A stretch of 64,000 bases of DNA, from the NCBI GenBank assembly GCA_022559985.1, contig JAFJTR010000058.1, forward strand, positions 124,001 to 188,000. Direction: 5' to 3'. Position 1 is the stretch's first letter, and each line of letters opens with the position of its first letter. Shown here piece after piece: positions 54,374 through 64,000 of this stretch. The DNA comes from Parastagonospora avenae f. sp. tritici 18332-5 (lineage: Eukaryota > Ascomycota > Dothideomycetes > Pleosporales > Phaeosphaeriaceae). The position numbers were made by a program, and so were the translations under genes. The notes beneath the pieces are model-generated. The model saw only the letters and a program-made list of their open reading frames with translations. It had not been told where the DNA came from and did no database searches.

Positions 54374-55702
54374 ATGCCTCCCAAAGCGCAGACAAATGTC
54401 TTGCGCGGTCGTGGTCGACCCAAGAGAGCCGCTGCTAGCGAGGCGACGCCCGCGCCTGTCGCAAACGCGCCCGAGAAGAAACGCCGTCGCGTCGCAAAGG
54501 TGGACGCAGTCGAGGCCCTGGCTGAGTCGCCAAAGAAGCGCGGTCGACCTGCAAAAGTACAACAGGACGAGCCTGTCGCCGTGTTGGAGGCCCCCAGGCG
54601 TAGCCGACGCTCGCTCGTTGCGCCCGAAGCTCCCGTCGTAGAAGCTAAGAAGCGCATGGGACGGCTAGTAAAGAAGGGAGTCGTTGAAGCACCCGTCACA
54701 GTACCAAAGCAGCGCGCAGCTCGTTCAACCAAGGCCCATGTCACAGATGTAGACGTACCTGCCGCCCCAAAGCCTCGTGGCCGCCCAGCTCGGAACGCCG
54801 CCGCTGTCGACCTCAGTCGCGTCGCAGGCACCTCGCGCGTAACCAAATCGCGCAGCAAGCCAACTCCAAGAGCCACCACCATCGCCACCAAGACAGCCCC
54901 TGTCACACGTATGGACCCACGCATGCGCTCTAAACTCCGTACCCGTGCCCCTCCAGCACAGAAGGTCAAGGAAGACGTAGCGCCGCAGCCGACCAAACGT
55001 CGCGGCAGGCCCCCCAAGACCAACAGTGCCGCCGTACAAGCGCCCTCGCCAAAGAAGCCTGTCGGTCGCAAAGCTACAAAAGCAGCCGTCTCCAAGCCCA
55101 GAGCTCCGCGCAAGAAGCGAGGCTACACTACATTCGACATCCCTGACAAGTTCGCCGCTCAAGTTCGGCAGTATATCCAGGAGCTGGAAGATGCCGACTC
55201 TCTCCCAACCCCCGTTGAGGATGAGGCCGAACCCGAGGCAGGAGCTGAGGAGGCCGCTGCCACCGCTGAAGCTGAGGACGAGGATGAAGCTGATGAGGAA
55301 GGTGGTGACACGGTTATCGAGGAGGAAGGTGGTGACACGGTTATCGAGGAGGAAGTCTTCGTCACCAGCGCAACAGCTGGCGCTGTCCTTGAAGGCGCTC
55401 TTACCTCAGAGGCAAATGCGGACCAAGACCTGAATGCAGATGGCGAGGAAGAGCATCTCCAAGACGAGTACAATCAAGATATCGTTGACCAGGACTCTGT
55501 CGACGAGTCAGCTGAGCCCGCCGCAGAAGTCGACCTCGAGATGAGCTTTCAGGAAGAGGAAGTCTACATGGACGGGGATGCTGATGATGTGGATGCGCTT
55601 GCCCAACAAGGCGACGCAAACATGGAGAGCCCCGGCGAGGATACCGAAGTACATGCTCATGACGTCGAATCAAGCGCCGCAGTTGGATTCCTTTTCAACT
55701 AG
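54374..55702 (+). CDS. AT-hook protein with acidic C-terminus
   Basis: Single exon, 442 residues, start MPPKAQTNVLRGRGRPKR at 54374. The frame is open further upstream but the first AT hook then sits right after the start. At least five AT-hook-like cores are visible (RGRGRPKR, KKRGRPAK, PKPRGRPAR, KRRGRPPK and a weaker KKRMGRLVK) over residues 10-230, within Ala/Lys/Pro-rich sequence. A short block KRGYTTFDIPDKFAAQVRQY follows, and then a strongly acidic tail of about 180 residues. AT hooks bind the minor groove of AT-rich DNA, so a chromatin role in the nucleus is likely. A perfect 27-bp in-frame duplication gives GGDTVIEEE twice. Confidence 0.8.
   Translation: MPPKAQTNVLRGRGRPKRAAASEATPAPVANAPEKKRRRVAKVDAVEALAESPKKRGRPAKVQQDEPVAVLEAPRRSRRSLVAPEAPVVEAKKRMGRLVKKGVVEAPVTVPKQRAARSTKAHVTDVDVPAAPKPRGRPARNAAAVDLSRVAGTSRVTKSRSKPTPRATTIATKTAPVTRMDPRMRSKLRTRAPPAQKVKEDVAPQPTKRRGRPPKTNSAAVQAPSPKKPVGRKATKAAVSKPRAPRKKRGYTTFDIPDKFAAQVRQYIQELEDADSLPTPVEDEAEPEAGAEEAAATAEAEDEDEADEEGGDTVIEEEGGDTVIEEEVFVTSATAGAVLEGALTSEANADQDLNADGEEEHLQDEYNQDIVDQDSVDESAEPAAEVDLEMSFQEEEVYMDGDADDVDALAQQGDANMESPGEDTEVHAHDVESSAAVGFLFN
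55298..55351 (+). repeat. Perfect 27-bp in-frame tandem duplication inside the AT-hook gene
   Basis: Two identical 27-bp copies, 55298-55324 and 55325-55351, coding EGGDTVIEE twice. Identity at every base, including third positions, suggests a recent duplication. Confidence 0.9.
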
Positions 55703-56092
55703 GTTACTCTGATAGACTAGGTCTATGCACAGCTAGCCTAATAGCGCTACTCCAGGTTCTCAGCGCAGAAGGCAAGCAGCATTTGGAATGGATGACAATG
55801 TTTGTGATCCGCAATCGTGCGTATAGTACAGGCATAAGTGCTACAAGAAGGCTCTTCTGCTGCAGAGCTATGCATTATAACAGTCTTGTAGAAGCGTATA
55901 TTAAAGAGTTCGCGCTCTTATATGAACGTACCTCACGGGCGAGTCGCCCACTTTTGCCAAGCCCCCATCAAACTCTACCTATGTACGCGATGCCTCAACA
56001 ACACCACAAGATAGAACCTTCTAAGGAACGTCGGATACAGAATGCCCTCTAGGCTCTTAAATAAGACGCGACACTCTCTCAGCGACACGCTG
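55703..56092. other. Spacer downstream of the AT-hook gene
   Basis: A 390-bp segment up to the LTR-like element. No supported coding frame. Confidence 0.4.
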
Positions 56093-56397
56093 TGTCACGA
56101 GAGGGAACGAGCAGGAACGTCAGAGCTTGCGGGGAAGCTTAATTAGTATACTACGTACAGATCTCAGGTGTAATATAAGACGTTGTGTACAGAACAGAGC
56201 AAGGTGCAGAGGCAGAAAGGAACATAAGCAGAAAAAAGCTCGAGCGCGGACGCTAAGCCTACGCGGAGATAGTCAGGAGGCGCATCGGCGGTTCTGCGGT
56301 TGCTAACGATTAGAGCCTTTTGCGGAGCAGTACTACCCGTGTAGTGTGGTACTGTTAAGTATAGTAGTCTGGGGTGTCAGGGTACGTTACCGTGACA
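56093..56397 (-). mobile_element. Probable LTR of a retrotransposon (solo or truncated)
   Basis: A 305-bp block bounded by TGTCACG and CGTGACA, a 7-bp terminal inverted repeat of the TG...CA type. On the minus strand it starts TGTCACGGTAACGTACCC, and a run of 15 G (plus-strand C run 56401-56415) lies three bases before it, in the place of a polypurine tract ahead of a 3' LTR. The internal region and the other LTR are not in the window. No matching 5-bp target duplication is visible, as expected if the element is truncated. A minus-strand frame at 56668-56486 with a tandem GMELHGMELHGM could be the remnant tail of its polyprotein; this is weak. Confidence 0.6.
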
Positions 56398-56400
56398 GTA

Positions 56401-56415
56401 CCCCCCCCCCCCCCC
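56401..56415 (-). repeat. 15-base C run (poly-G on the minus strand), polypurine-tract candidate
   Basis: Fifteen uninterrupted C bases directly beside the LTR-like block; on the minus strand a poly-G tract precedes the LTR. Confidence 0.8.
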
Positions 56416-56598
56416 TACACTCGAGCTCCTGCGAGCGTCGTTGCACTTGTGTTCGTTGCAGTTCGTACTGCGATCTTAGGGGGTTCTAGTTGTGAGATTC
56501 AAGGGGTTCTTGATGATGTTGATGATTGATTGTCTTGTAGTCTGATCTATGAACAGGTAGCTTTTTATCCCCCACCCTTGTGCGACCAGCTGCGCGGT

Positions 56599-56637
56599 CC
56601 ATTCCATGCAGTTCCATTCCGTGCAGTTCCATTCCAG
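56599..56637. repeat. Imperfect 15-bp tandem repeat
   Basis: Units CCATTCCATGCAGTT and CCATTCCGTGCAGTT are followed by a partial third unit. They encode the HGMEL repeat of the weak minus-strand frame noted with the LTR. Confidence 0.75.
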
Positions 56638-56778
56638 CCGAGCCTGTGTTACGGCCAGCCTTGCTCATATCTGACAGATCTATATAGACATGAAGTCACG
56701 CGCTAAACCTCGATAGGACTAGTGCGGGAGTGAGGGAAGGTGAGATGGATCGCGCCTTGGGCAGAATACCTGAGGGCC

Positions 56779-58012
56779 ATGGCTGACAACATGCCGGCTG
56801 GCAAACACAAGGTTAAAGTCGCCAAAAATAATGGGAAGCTACTGAAAGACCACTTCGAATACGAAGACAAAGATTACGAACTTGCACCCTGGGATAAGAA
56901 TACTTACAAAACTCAAAAAAAACCCCGATACATTGACTGGATCTGTAGGTATACATCTCAACATGATGCAAGGATGCCCATTCCTCTGCAATGTCACATA
57001 GGCTCCTCTCGAGTTCCTTCGTGTTACGCCGTCCATTTCTCTTAGGTCAGCATACTGGAGTTGCTACTTGGATATCCTCCACTAAGCACTTTATTATGAC
57101 AGAAGCAAGCTGATTTGCATGTTAGCTTCTCAGTGGCCCGGCAAAGCCAGTGGCGACCCACCAAATCCATGGGAGTACGAGCTGGTTGTGTTGACCAGCG
57201 ACGTCAATGGAAAGAAAGAAATCGTATGTTCAAAGCCTTAGAGAGTAACCACAGCTGACCGTTGTAGCTTTGGGGAAACAAAAAGATCTTTGTGAAGCCC
57301 GAGCTTGAAAAGGACGACAAGACCATGAAAGCGATTCAACAAAACACGGAGACTCTTGAATGGCTCTTTCAAAACATCTATTGGGACTCGGACAAGAAAT
57401 CCAAGGCTGAGTGGAAAGACAACAAGGGCACTTGCAAAGCGGTATATCGCTTTGCGACGGCGATGAGCGTATCACAGTACCACAGCGAGCCGTAAGTGAA
57501 ACTACATATTGTGCGCCGGAACAGGTACACTCTGCAGTCGAGTTTAATGCTCAGGGGCTGGCTATCTACACCTTTCTGTTAGAAATTCTTGCTGACAGCT
57601 TCTTCCCAGATTTATCGCGGAAGCGTTAAGGGCCCACGTTCGACAAGTGGGAGACGCATTTGAGCTCATAGAGGAGAAATTTCTAGCTAAAAAAACGGAT
57701 GCAAATGGTCAGAAATATAAAGAAAGGGGCTAAAAAAAGGAATGGCTTGACTGGGTGAAGGGTGTCCACAAAGACCAACTGAAAAAGCTCAACGATGCGA
57801 TGGCAGATAACATCAAACTATTCAAAACCGGCAAGTCGGACTATGTCAATCCCTGGAAGAGATGGGACTACAATGGGCTCTTTTTCAGAGCTCAAAAAGA
57901 ACCGGATTGTGGGTCCGAACCAAAAGACGATTAAATGAAGAAAAGGGTTAAGCTGTTAGTTGAAGTCTACGAGGGTATGAAACCTGTGGAAGAGGAGTTA
58001 AAGCTGGATTGA
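56779..58012 (+). pseudogene. Disabled gene of unknown function, two in-frame TAA codons
   Basis: Exons 56779-56948, 57103-57223, 57268-57491 and 57610-58012 join in phase. The reading is Lys/Asp/Glu-rich and protein-like throughout: APWDKNTYKTQKKPRYIDW, then after the first splice CMLASQWPGKASGDPPNPWE, LVVLTSDVNGKKEI, LEWLFQNIYWD and FIAEALRAHVRQVGDAFEL. The last exon is interrupted by TAA at 57731 and again at 57932, with coding-like text after each (EWLDWVKGVHKDQLKKLN; VKLLVEVYEGMKPVEEELK) until TGA at 58010. Each TAA is one C-to-T step from CAA. I do not recognise the family. It lies about 380 bp from an LTR-like element. Translation could simply stop at the first TAA, giving a shortened but working protein. 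Confidence 0.6.
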
Positions 58013-58501
58013 GGCATCTACTGGAGGATGTGCATAGCCATGCAGTTGTACCATTGTCGAATACATGCCATGAGCTTGAGGCGCGTGCGGGAGTTTATAC
58101 GAGAGATTGGCCTGTCGGTAGTTTTTCCTTGGTAGTCTCACAACTTGAAGCCATGCTAACTTCGAGCGCTTTATTTAGGTGTTTTCGCCTTTCGCATGGA
58201 TTTTATCATCACACGCATTGCCCCTCCTGTTACTACTCATGCAATGTGCGCTGCAAAATCTATAGTACTTCACGAGCACCGTGTACAACATACCGCCGGG
58301 GTCTATAGCCAAAAGCGTCTCAAACTCGAACAGACAACAAAAACAGCGCGCTTTTATACTTATAGAACTCTTGGTTCATTCAACGTTCTTGTTTAACAGT
58401 GCGTGAATTCCTAACATCAGTGCTGTTTCATCACTCTTTGCAGCGTGTTAACCTGATCCCAGATCCCATATTAAATACCAACCTACCAGCCCGCTTAAAT
58501 T
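58013..58501. other. Convergent 3' flank
   Basis: 489 bp between the disabled gene and the F-box gene. Nothing supported. Confidence 0.4.
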
Positions 58502-60246
58502 TCATAGTTCCCCTTCGTAGCCATACATATAGCCTACCGGAATGTCGTTCCTCCAACTATATTTCATCCAGCGATCTTCGTCCATATATACAATCTTGGC
58601 ATCTGGTCCCGCAACGGCGGTCCATGCAGCTTGAACCTCTTCCCATATCTCGGCATTGTTAACCCGCCAGTACAGTCTGTCTTGGTTGATATACGCTGCG
58701 TCTCCGGGGACATATGGGTTGCTGAGACTGAAATCGAGTGGGTCTCTGCGAGGCGACCGGGGCATACCAGCGCGCAGGTACCACAGCTCGAAAACACGCG
58801 ACACGACAGGCCAATCGCTGAGTTCAGTCGGACCTTCCAACGAAGAACCAAGTTTCAGGATGAATTTCTTAAGACTCTGGAAGCGCTCCACAGCAGCCGC
58901 AGCATTTAAGAGAAACAATGAAAACGTATCCGGGTCAGGACGAGACCGAAATGTGTCATATGGCACAACGCCAGTTCTAAATGGCCCATCTTCGTAAATC
59001 CGTTGATTATGGTCAGAGTCTTCTGAGGGTGGGTTACGGCGTAGTTCGCGGACCCGCTGCCGGGCCTCCATATCCTGCTCTCTCCAGAATTCATTCCATT
59101 CGGAATCCCTACGGGACCTTTCTATAGCATCTTCATCTTTCTGGAAGTACCATCGTCCGTCGGCTGTCTGCGGCCTAAATTGTAGCTCAAACTCAACAAG
59201 TGAAGAGAATGGTGTGCCGGGATAATCGATAATGGCCCGGAAGAATTCCGGGCATACGACAAGTCCACCATGGAGCTGGAGTGTCACCAAGTTCGGAAAA
59301 GACGCGAAGTGGCTGACCATACGAAACCACGGCTCGTGGCTGTAGTTGCCTTCGTCTACAAGCTTATGCACTGGAATGTGCTCATTGCCAATAGAAAGCG
59401 AGCTACTAGATATTCGTATTTCTCGCAGATGGTCACTTGGCATGCTGCATATCGATGATACGAAGCCTAAGAATATCAGCCTTGAGCCTGCACCATATAT
59501 GTGGAGTACGAACAATCCTTACGCTCCATTCTCTTGAGCCGACCATACTCATACGAATCCAATGTTCCGAGACGCAGTTTTACTAGATCCGGAAGTCTAG
59601 CAACGATACTTGGTATCCATGTCAGTTTGAGGTCCTTCAGATCCCCAACGCCAACATATTCAAACTCCCGTACACCCCGCACAGTTGGTATGGTCGTGTC
59701 ATGCAAGAATTCAATCTCTCCGGACATGGCTTCCGCTTCCCGAGTTTCTCGCAATGAATGTTTGCCACGTGAAATCCCATATATTTTCCAGCATGGAACG
59801 CCTGATGATATTTCTAACTCATGAGACTTAGTACGACGAAGGCCTTTGTTGAAGGACAGGGACAGTGGCCGCTTATCGACCGAGCGATCAGCTAAGGCCG
59901 CTAGGATAGCAAACAGCTTGACAATGGATGATGAGAATGCGGCGCTGTCCGCTTCTCTGTCTGGCGGTGATTCAACGGCACAACAACCGTCTGCGTTTGG
60001 TGGGACAGGTAGGACAAAATTAACGAGCAACTTGGCCAGATAGGTCCGACGTGCGATATCATCGCCGTCAAACAGCGCGACAAATTTATCCAAATCATCC
60101 GTCGTAATGGCGAGTTTCCGAAAGGTGAGTCGTTCGATCGAGGCCTTCCATTCTCGCGATATCGTGCTGTATTGCGCAAGGTTTTCGTCGTCGTCCAGGC
60201 CGCTGGCAATGATGTGCGCCAATATCTCAGAAGGAAGTTTATTCAT
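58502..60246 (-). CDS. F-box protein
   Basis: Exons 60246-59523 and 59466-58502 (56-bp intron) give 562 residues. The N-terminus MNKLPSEILAHIIASGL is an F-box start of the common fungal type (LPxEIL), followed by QYSTISREWKASIERLTFR, also typical. Leucine-rich-repeat-like text follows (LKDLKLTWIPSIVARLPDLV, FPNLVTLQLHGGLVVCPEFF). The C-terminal part has a conserved-looking Trp/Asp-rich end (DEDRWMKYSWRNDIPVGYMY). F-box proteins link substrates to SKP1-CUL1 ubiquitin ligases. The acceptor TTAG at 59467 was chosen because it joins KRMER to FVSSICSMPSD in phase. Such genes are highly expanded and variable in filamentous fungi; no substrate can be named. Confidence 0.82.
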
Positions 60247-60836
60247 TGTGTCGAACTTTGCTAGATAATGTTCCGCAAATTGAATTTGGATGAACAGATG
60301 ATGGGGGCGGGGAGGGCCTGAGAGTAAGTAGTCAATGTGGCACCGGGGCGTTGTTATACGGAGATCGCGCCCGTGCGGCGGCACTGCTAAAGCGCCCACT
60401 AACTTTAGATCTTTTGCATGCTTTCAATCGCCGTGGGGCTGAATCGGGCGGTAGATGACTTTGTTGCGAAAGCGCCTTCCATTACTGGCGACCATAGGTA
60501 TCATAAAATCGGTCGGCAAGTGCCGCTTTGATTCTCCGAGATAGAAGCCTCGCGACGCCAACTTATCGGGCCGTCCACGAGTGCTATTTGAAAAGTAGTC
60601 ATAGGCAATTGCTATGAAAAGACATTCATTAGAAATGCATACGGTGCATTTCTAGAGTGAGATTGGAATTCTGGCTGACCAAAAATCACGTGATGCAATT
60701 GTCTCACCTAGCTGGAGGAGACGGGATCATAAGCACGGTAAGCACCAACAGCGGCTGACGCACCTCGAGGAAAACTTCATTGTACTTGAAGGGGTATCTC
60801 AGTGGTATCGACAGATGACAGACACGCAATAGGCAT
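60247..60836. other. Intergenic spacer
   Basis: 590 bp: promoter of the F-box gene and 3' flank of the transcription factor. Nothing else is seen. Confidence 0.45.
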
Positions 60837-63404
60837 TCAAAACAACCACAAAACACCATGCTTGCCACCGTTCGTCTCCCAAATGTCACGCCCTTGTAGA
60901 GGCGGGCTCACTTCTCGGTAAGGAAAGTTTGTGAGCGAGTCAATTTCTAGCATTTCTGTCGCAGAGGACATCCAGTCTGCTGACGCATTTTGAGTTGGAG
61001 ATAGTGAGGACCATTTGTTAGCCATACTTTCGAAGAGGGGCATGATGTGGAAGAAGTCCCCATGTACCCTCTTCGCATATGATAGCTCCCGTGCAAGATC
61101 TGAGAGGATGTCTGCGGCTGTTGTGACATTTTCTATGTAGTCACTGTAGCTATATCCAAGCTGTTCTCGGTCGTCTGCAGTGATGTCGTCTCGTAGCAGG
61201 AGCGGCCCAACAATTAGTAGGACACTTGCTACTGACGAGATGATTTGATGTCGATAGCTGGGTGAGACGGCCGTGTCGGCCCAAATGTTCTGTACATCCT
61301 TCAGCGTGTTAGACGCAAGTTGCACGAGGTGCTTCGTGCTGTCGAGTTCGAGATTTGAAGCAGTCATCATCCTTCGGCCCAGATACAGCGCAGTGGAAAG
61401 ACGCTTCAGTCGCGAACAAGTCTGCAGTGCTAAGTATGGCATGTGCTGCCCTCGATCAGGTGAGGTAAACGTGGGCGAAATATCGGGCCTGCAATATTGC
61501 AGGATCTCTGACAGAACAGGCAAGACCTCGCCAGCATCGCTGTTTTTGTGGAGCATTTTGGTGGCTAATTGAGCCGACAGTAATTCGTACTCTATATAGA
61601 GGTTGGCAGAATGTCTCCGGTCGCTATCGGACAGGAGTATGTTGAGCTGCGTCTGGTACGCGTTAGCAACGCCCAACTCCAGGGTCTGGCGCGAAAGTAG
61701 TAGACTTGCCGGGGTGCTTACTCGATTCCAGAACGCTTCAGGCGTCTCAACGTTGATATCATCCATATGTAACGATGAAGGCCGCCCACAGGATAGTGAT
61801 ATGGCACGATCGGACAAATAAATGTTCCAGAAAAGACAGAGGCGCCAGTACACTTGTTCAACACCAAGCTCTACCCCCCACACTGACTGTTGATGTAAAT
61901 TCTGTTGTAATGCGACAGTACAGGTCGTTCGTATTGCGGCATAGGCGAGAGCAGGAATATCAGTATAGGCGAGATACAGAGCCTGGAGATATTAGTCGAG
62001 CCGTGAGTCGTATTGCAGTGATGCGCAGACACACCTGGAACAATAGATGTTGCATCAAGGTTGTATCATCAGAGCCACTGAACAGCATCGTCTTGTCGAC
62101 GATACTATCCGCAAGCTCATACCACTGCCAGCCAAGCACCTTGTCAACGCCATTGGTTGCGACCAGCGATTTTGTCAACATCACGTCGCAACACGCGAAT
62201 ATGCCATAGGCTAGGGCCAGAAAGTAGATATCAGTCGGTTCTGTTGCACCATGGGTCACTAGTTGCTGGACTCGCGTGTTGAAGTCGTTCTCGTCAACGC
62301 ATGGGTAATGAAGATGTACATCGCCAAAGAACTGTGCGACGTACTGTTGGTATCTGTCTGGATCAGGGAATGGTACGTTCTGGTTGCCTGCGCGGACATA
62401 GACCGATGCGTCCAAACCCATGGCTGGAGCGTCCGGCAATAACGCATCTTGCATTTGCTCGGGCGCGTGCTGCGCCATCTGATCAAGAGCAGGGTGTATA
62501 GGATCGAGTAGCGGCATTGAGAAAGTCGTCTCACTCCGGAAGCCAATACTCGGTTCGCGCTCAATGCTGCCACTGGGCGTGAAGCCCAAGCCGCGCTCGG
62601 TTATTAAAGCTTCAAGCATTTTCTCGACCCTCGTCATACGTTCCTCCATAGTCGGCGTGATGTTACTGGTATCACTCGCTCTTCGATCGGGGCGATTGTT
62701 CGGGGGCATCAGGGTCTGTTTCGACGTGCCATTGGCGTTGCCATTATTGGTGGTTGGTAGAGACGCCGGAGGTGGTGCGGGTCGGGAGAGGTTCTGCAGC
62801 ACTTCGGCGGCTGTTTGGTCTTCGGAATAGAAGCATCGTTTGCCATTATCGACACAACGTTGGCAGGGGTTTTCGCCAGTGCACTGCTTAATTGTCAGCC
62901 GTTTCTGCCCCACACCGGCTGGAGGGTAGAGGCAATGTTAGTAAAGGATGGAATAGGATGAACAGATGCAATGTACATACCTTCAACTTGGATCGTCGAC
63001 ATAACACACCTGTACCAACAAGTCAGCAAGATGCGTACTTTGATACCGGATTGAAGTCGCGTGCAATGCTAATGCGTGTTGTTTAATACGGGAAAAGGTG
63101 CCAGGATACAAAAGCAACTTGCAGTTCCAGGGGCCTGTAGCTATACGCTGCACATCGGCATCGCTAAGCTGTTAATGCGACGACAACGCCCTTGACACTT
63201 TTCTCGCGGTTATCAACACGCAGCACTCTCGCGGAACGATCGGAATACCTCGCGTGAAGCCTTGATGATATTCTCGCCTCTTTTAGGCTCGTAGAAGCGC
63301 TACTTACAAGCTTTGGGAGCATATTTCTGCCGAATCTTCTTCCTTTTGGGTGATGAAGACCTATCGCCCTCCATATGGCTCATGGGCGACGCGTAGTCAT
63401 TCAT
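60837..63404 (-). CDS. Zn2Cys6 transcription factor with fungal-specific regulatory domain
   Basis: Exons 63404-63308, 63009-62981, 62883-62035 and 61982-60837 give 706 residues. The start MNDYASPMSHMEGDRSSS leads into a basic patch (KRKKIRQKYAPKA) and the zinc cluster CVLCRRSKLK-CTGENPCQRC-VDNGKRC, with exact C-x2-C-x6-C-x5-C-x2-C-x6-C spacing. This fixes the acceptor at CAG 62884; the alternative three bases earlier breaks the spacing. A linker and dimerisation-type region follow (MTRVEKMLEALITERGL). Then comes a fungal_trans-like middle homology region (QYVAQFFGDVHLHYPCVDEN, DRAISLSCGRPSSL). It is nuclear and binds CGG-type half sites by family knowledge. The target genes are unknown. The first intron is 298 bp, far longer than the others, and splits the first zinc cysteine codon. 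Confidence 0.9.
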
Positions 63405-64000
63405 GGCGCGTTCCGAGTAACGAAGTTGAGAAAGAAGCCGAACCGTGCCCGTTCGAGGCAGCGATCGGAGTTCCCGGCGGCGCTAGTCTGCGCGCTTAAT
63501 CGTCAAACAGACCGACACCTTCATTTCTACACTCTCAAACAAGACCTTCCGTCGTTTAATATCACCAGACGTCTATTCATTGGCAGGGAGATGTGCGACG
63601 ACCACATTCTCCAGTCACCATACAATCATACAGTTGAGATTCTCAGAGTTCTCGGAGATGATGGTGGAAAGTGAACGCCATGTAACGAGCGCAATACATA
63701 TTAGTCGAACCGCGACGACTCGCGGTCATCTGGCACCAGCAACGACACCCATTGAGTACCCCTTTGCAAATCCTTGAAGGTGCCAAGGACCATGTACCAC
63801 CTTGACGATGCAGGCATCAGGAAAAGCTTTGTTAGCATTCTAGTCTGAATGGTGCATTCGATGCACATGCCAGCCAATACTCTCCATCGAACGGGCTGGA
63901 ATAGTCACAGGCAGGATATCGCGGAGGCTGCCAGTCAGCCACATGAATTCTCTGGTCTTCTGGTAAAATTCATGCTTCCTGTAAAATTCATGCTTCCTGT
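63405..64000. other. Upstream region of the transcription factor to window end
   Basis: 596 bp, promoter side of the transcription factor. A short direct repeat at the very end is listed separately. No gene is supported. Confidence 0.4.
63964..63999. repeat. Direct repeat of 18 bp, two units, cut by the window edge
   Basis: TAAAATTCATGCTTCCTG occurs twice in immediate succession and a further unit may continue beyond the end. Confidence 0.85.

Noticed and set aside
54046..55113. 355-codon minus-strand open frame
   Set aside because: It is antisense to the AT-hook gene and the end of acetoacetyl-CoA synthetase, with Arg/Ala/Thr-rich text from codon bias.
1..64000. CRISPR arrays, bacterial operons or phage features
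   Set aside because: None seen; the gene structure is eukaryotic throughout.

Overview
This window is nuclear DNA of a filamentous ascomycete. The signs are many short spliceosomal introns (mostly 45-60 bp, GT-AG, plus two GC-AG), dispersed monocistronic genes on both strands, a CDC12-type septin, a Zn2Cys6 regulator, and secreted plant-wall enzymes including an AA9 oxidase and a cellobiose dehydrogenase with a C-terminal cellulose-binding module. A Dothideomycete, perhaps of the Pleosporales, is my best guess; that is inference, not proof.

1-28 kb is rich in metabolic and secreted functions. In order: the 3' part of a cysteine synthase-rhodanese fusion; an SDR reductase; an NmrA/isoflavone-reductase-like protein; a secreted rhamnogalacturonan lyase (PL4); an unrecognised low-complexity protein; PWP2 and a CDC12-type septin head to head; a small unrecognised protein; an AA9 lytic polysaccharide monooxygenase and a cellobiose dehydrogenase head to head; a membrane protein with a PSI-like cysteine cluster; a large gene that appears disabled by several in-frame stops and a frameshift; a secreted DUF8021-type protein; and an MCT-like MFS transporter. 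The lyase, AA9 enzyme and dehydrogenase together form a pectin/cellulose attack set, and the dehydrogenase is a known electron donor for AA9 enzymes.

28-55 kb is mostly housekeeping: a CTK1/CDK12-type CTD kinase with a very long RS/RD-rich N-terminus, GTP cyclohydrolase I, a long coiled-coil protein, LCL2 and NOP10 head to head, a CASTOR/GATS-like ACT-domain protein, a serine-rich protein, acetoacetyl-CoA synthetase and an AT-hook protein. Three large gene-poor gaps lie here (38.9-41.5, 43.0-46.9 and 48.4-51.7 kb); the middle one is visibly AT-richer.

55.7-64 kb has transposon and decay signatures. A probable LTR and polypurine tract of a retrotransposon (minus strand) is followed by a second disabled gene with two in-frame TAA codons, then an F-box protein, a Zn2Cys6 transcription factor and a short direct repeat at the window edge.

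Exon limits were assigned by hand from reading frames, splice signals and family conservation. Frame arithmetic closes for every spliced model given as intact, except that the first gene is 5'-truncated.
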